Assembly: GCA_034620365.1 (NCBI GenBank)
Contig: JAQGEQ010000195.1
Location: 352,316-416,315 of the forward strand
Source of the DNA: Pegea sp. RAD2-039
Taxonomy: Eukaryota > Chordata > Thaliacea > Salpida > Salpidae
Direction: 5' to 3'
DNA: 64,000 nt
Part shown: one piece after another, positions 60,801-64,000 of the stretch
How the letters are laid out: every line of letters begins with the position of its first letter
Numbering within the stretch: the stretch's first letter is position 1
Notes under the pieces: model-generated
Database searches by the model: none
The model's input: the letters and a program-made list of their open reading frames with translations, nothing else
What the model was told of the DNA's origin: nothing
Position numbers and translations under genes: made by a program

Positions 60801-63800
60801 TAGTCATTATCAGACATTTGATGGAACCGATTACAATATGAAAGTTGATCAAGATTGTTCTTACGTTTTGGCACGATCTAGTGGAAATCAAGAAATTTCT
60901 TTTGAAATTGTAATTCAAAGTGAAAAATGCTTGTAAGTTGTTGCTGTTTAATTTTAAAGTGAATAATAAAGCTTTATCTGAACAAAATATTAATGTCTTT
61001 TCTTGTTATGGAAACAGAGAACCAGATCAAACCACTGGACAACCTGCAACTCAATGTACACGAAATCTAATTATTACAGTGAATGGACAAACAGTTCAAC
61101 TGATGTCTGGTGGCCTTGTTATACATAATGACAAAGAAATGAGACTACCGCATGTTTTAGACAGCTTCAGTGTTGAAAAAGTCACTTCAGAGTTTCAAAA
61201 GGTTCATACAAACTTTTGAAACTGTGTTTTTTTGCTAAAATGTTTCTAAAAATACACATTTTTCGTTCAGGTTACAATCTGGAATGGTATGACTGTTTTA
61301 TGGGATACCAAATCCCGTTGCTTTATTCGAGCCAAAGACAATATGTGCGGAAGAATGATGGGATTGTGCGGCAACTTCAACTCAATTCAAGAAGATGACA
61401 AATGGGCTTCTGATGGCATTACTCACGAAGATGTTTATGAGTTTGCAAGTCTTTGGCAGGTGAATATTTATATGTCAATGATGCAGTTGTTAAACTACTT
61501 TAAATTTGGCATAGACTGAAGTTTGTGAAGGAGCTCCAAGGTACGATCCAATGAAAGAAAATCCCTGTAAGGTTTACTCAATCAACAAGCCTCGTGCTAA
61601 AGAATTCTGTGGTCGCTTGAAAAATCCTCCATTTTTGCAATGTCATGATATTGTTGAATATCAAGTAAGTTTCAGTTGACTGACATCAGTTTTTGCTGTG
61701 AATTTCATTTTTATTATGACTTTTTGTGCAGCCTTACTACGATGCTTGTATGTACGAGTTCTGCACTCTTCCCAGAAGCCAGTCAGGTTGTGATATTTTT
61801 GCCACTTATGCAATGGCTTGTAACAAACAAGGAGTTGTGTTTGATTGGAGAGATGACTCAGAATGCGAGGTATAAAACTATTTTCTTTATTAACAGTTTC
61901 TAACAATTGCTTAAATGACTCGAGTTTATTTCTCTAGGTTACCTGCTCACCTGGAAGTGAATGGTCTGAATGCGCTAATTCATGTGAAGCTTCCTGTGGA
62001 GCAATTCATGATGAAATTCCCTGTACTGAGCAATGTGTGCCTGGTTGTACATGCCCAGTGGGTTTCGTTTTTGATTATTCTGGCATATGTGTTGATGTAA
62101 GAGACTGTCCATGTTGGTTTGAGAATCAGAAATATTTGCCAGGAGAGTCACATATGCAGGTGAAGCGACTATCTAAAAGAGACTATTTGATTAACATTAT
62201 TTTTTTAACTGAAAATTATTTGTACTAAAAGGATTGTAATGTTTGTGAATGTAATACTGGAAAGTGGCATTGTACAGATAACGTCTGTCCACCAAATGAA
62301 TCATGTGGACCAAACCAGGTATAGTTCTTTATAATGGCTTCAAATCTGTAAATAACTATTTTGGTTGTTCGTAACTTGATTAGGAATTTGTCAAATGCAA
62401 ATGGGAGAGACCAACTACTTGCTTCAGCATGCATTTGCCAATTGAACAGCACAAGAAACCTGATCAATGTAGATCTGGATGCCAGTGTCTTGAAGGTAAT
62501 TACAAATATTAAAAATTTGCTTTAATCTGTTTGGAAACATTAAACTTGAATCATAAGTTGTAAACTACAATTTCTTACATACTCCAGAAAATTTCAACTC
62601 TGCTGTCTAAAGTGCTCTTACAACTTAGCAAAATTTGAAACTGCGAAATTCTAACCAGAGTTTTAATAAGTAATAATATACGTAGGATTTGTTTTGGATG
62701 AAACATGTGGTCAATGTGTTACAAAGAATCAATGCCCTTGTATTTATGGAGGAAGAAGCTACCAAGAAGGTGAAATTATGAGAAAAGATTGCAATAACTG
62801 TCAATGTAGTGGTGGTCGATGGACTTGTACCGACAAAATCTGTCGTGGTGCTTGTCATGCTTATGGAGCTAACCATATTACAACATTTGATCATCATTCG
62901 TATAAGTTTGGACAAGTAAGATAATGAGACTCTAAAACTAAAATTGCATATTGAAAATAAAGTTAAAGTATTTACCTAAAGAATTTGAGCTTAATTTATT
63001 ACAATGGTCGGGCAAAAAAGCTGGTATTTGTTTTTTTAGAGCTGTGAGTATGTATTAGCACGAAGTAGTAGTGGTAGTCCTTACAACTTCCAAATTGCTA
63101 TAACAAACATACCTTGTGGGACATATGGAACAATTTGCAGGTAAATAATAGATCCTTAAACAATAATTAAACTTTTTCAAGTTATTATATCAAAACTGAT
63201 GTTACTTTCAGTAAAAAGATCACAATGACGATAATAAATGGAACAGAAGAAAGCACAGTTCAATTAGTTCGTGGAATGGATGTTGAGATTGAAAGAGCAT
63301 CTGGGTTTGAGCTAAGAGAAGTTGGATTATCAGTGTTCATCGATACTGATATTGGCGTAACACTTCAATGGGATAAAGCAACTCACATTGTTGTCAAGTT
63401 GTCTGAAGAGCATGCAGGTAAAGTAGAAGGTTTATGTGGAAACTACGATCAGAATTCAAGGAATGACTTCAGAACCAGCGGTAAGTAAAATAATCTAAGA
63501 CATTTATAAATAGACCACAGTTCTATAAAAGCCTTATTGTACTTAGATGGACTTGAAACAAGTGACAAACTAGATATGGCAAAATCTTGGCAGCTAGGAA
63601 CCTGCCGAACGCCAACTAGTGTTGATGAAGTTGATGGTTGTTCAAATAATCCTGGGCGAAGATCATGGGCTGAAGCAAGATGTAGCGTGATCAAAACAAC
63701 ATTTGCTGAGTGTCATAAATACGTTAATTACGAACCTTTCTACGAACGCTGTATATTCGACACGTGTGCTTGCAACAGTGGTGGAGAATGCGAATGCTTC

Positions 63801-64000
63801 TGTACAGCAGTTGCTGCTTATGCCCAAGAATGTAATAGACATGGTGCCAATATTTACTGGCGAACTCAAGAGATGTGCCCAATACAGTGTGATGGGTATC
63901 GAGTATACAGTCCATGTGTTTCAGCATGTCCAGTCACATGCGATAATTATGCTAAGCGTGCACAGGTGACTAGACTTAATAACCTTTTATAATTTAGAAA
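57889..64000 (+). CDS. Secreted sushi + VWD-C8-TIL multidomain protein (5' part, runs off the window)
   Basis: Large extracellular protein related to VWF, SCO-spondin, hemolectin and gel-forming mucins. Start at 57889 gives signal peptide MFSNFLFLTAFLLPLCVVA across the first splice. Three sushi/CCP modules follow (58.2-59.04 kb; RCEAMDPE, RCRSLAPPVNGF). Then come repeated units of VWD, C8 and TIL: unit 1 59.1-60.54 kb (TCYTWGQHHYRTFDGTVFRF, GLCGTFN, CCP-free TIL SSCPLTCSGREYNC), unit 2 60.6-62.3 kb (HYQTFDGTDYNM, GLCGNFN, CTEQCVPGCTCP), unit 3 62.7 kb onward (FDHHSYKFG, GLCGNYDQN, CACNSGGECEC). VWC-like Cys segments (CNQCVCARGKWVC) sit between. The many even cysteines and the order match disulfide-linked polymers. 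The neighbouring exons are short with GT-AG introns. The C-terminal part lies beyond 64000, so the true relative cannot be fixed. Confidence 0.88.

Overview
The window looks like nuclear DNA of an invertebrate metazoan. It is AT-rich with GT-AG introns mostly of about 50 to 500 bases. It carries animal-only gene families: a Flamingo/CELSR adhesion GPCR, a delta-catenin ending in DSWV, a KIF21 kinesin, an IFI44-like GTPase, a protocadherin-like protein and a sushi/VWD secreted protein. My best guess is an ascidian-like tunicate. That rests on overall style (compact genes, fast-evolving proteins, very frequent TGACGTCA) and is an inference, not a proof.

Layout, left to right: an intronless DDX5/DDX17-type DEAD-box helicase (minus, 1454-3220); a 14-exon degenerate protocadherin-like membrane protein that I assembled exon by exon (minus, 6591-10178, 713 aa, frame closes); an acid-sphingomyelinase-like phosphodiesterase of the SMPDL3 type (plus, 7 exons, 13289-15388, 475 aa, frame closes); three U1 snRNA genes in tandem (plus, 18106-19646); an intronless KIF21 kinesin with C-terminal WD40 repeats (plus, 22077-26114); an IFI44-like GTPase (minus, 8 exons, 26846-28685, 374 aa, frame closes); a delta-catenin/ARVCF/p0071 family armadillo protein (plus, 32222-35420); and a complete CELSR/Flamingo gene (plus, 37675-48716).

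The right part holds retroelement debris (a reverse-transcriptase fragment near 51.85 kb, a decayed LINE at 53.85-56.70 kb). Between them sits a poly(A)-binding-protein processed pseudogene (52.39-53.40 kb). The window ends inside a secreted sushi plus VWD-C8-TIL multidomain gene that starts at 57889 behind a TATA box.

Functional threads: delta-catenin and CELSR lie next to each other in the same orientation, and both are cadherin-junction or planar-polarity components ending in PDZ-ligand-like tails. The U1 genes fall into two types, and each type departs from the family consensus where the other keeps it. The palindrome TGACGTCA (often TGATGACGTCAT) is strikingly dense from about 22.4 to 49.7 kb, in exons, introns and flanks alike, yet nearly absent from the first 18 kb and the last 12 kb. 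A pyrimidine-rich intronic repeat (CACTTCCTGATCTTCATC type) occurs in two genes on opposite strands, each time in the same orientation relative to transcription.
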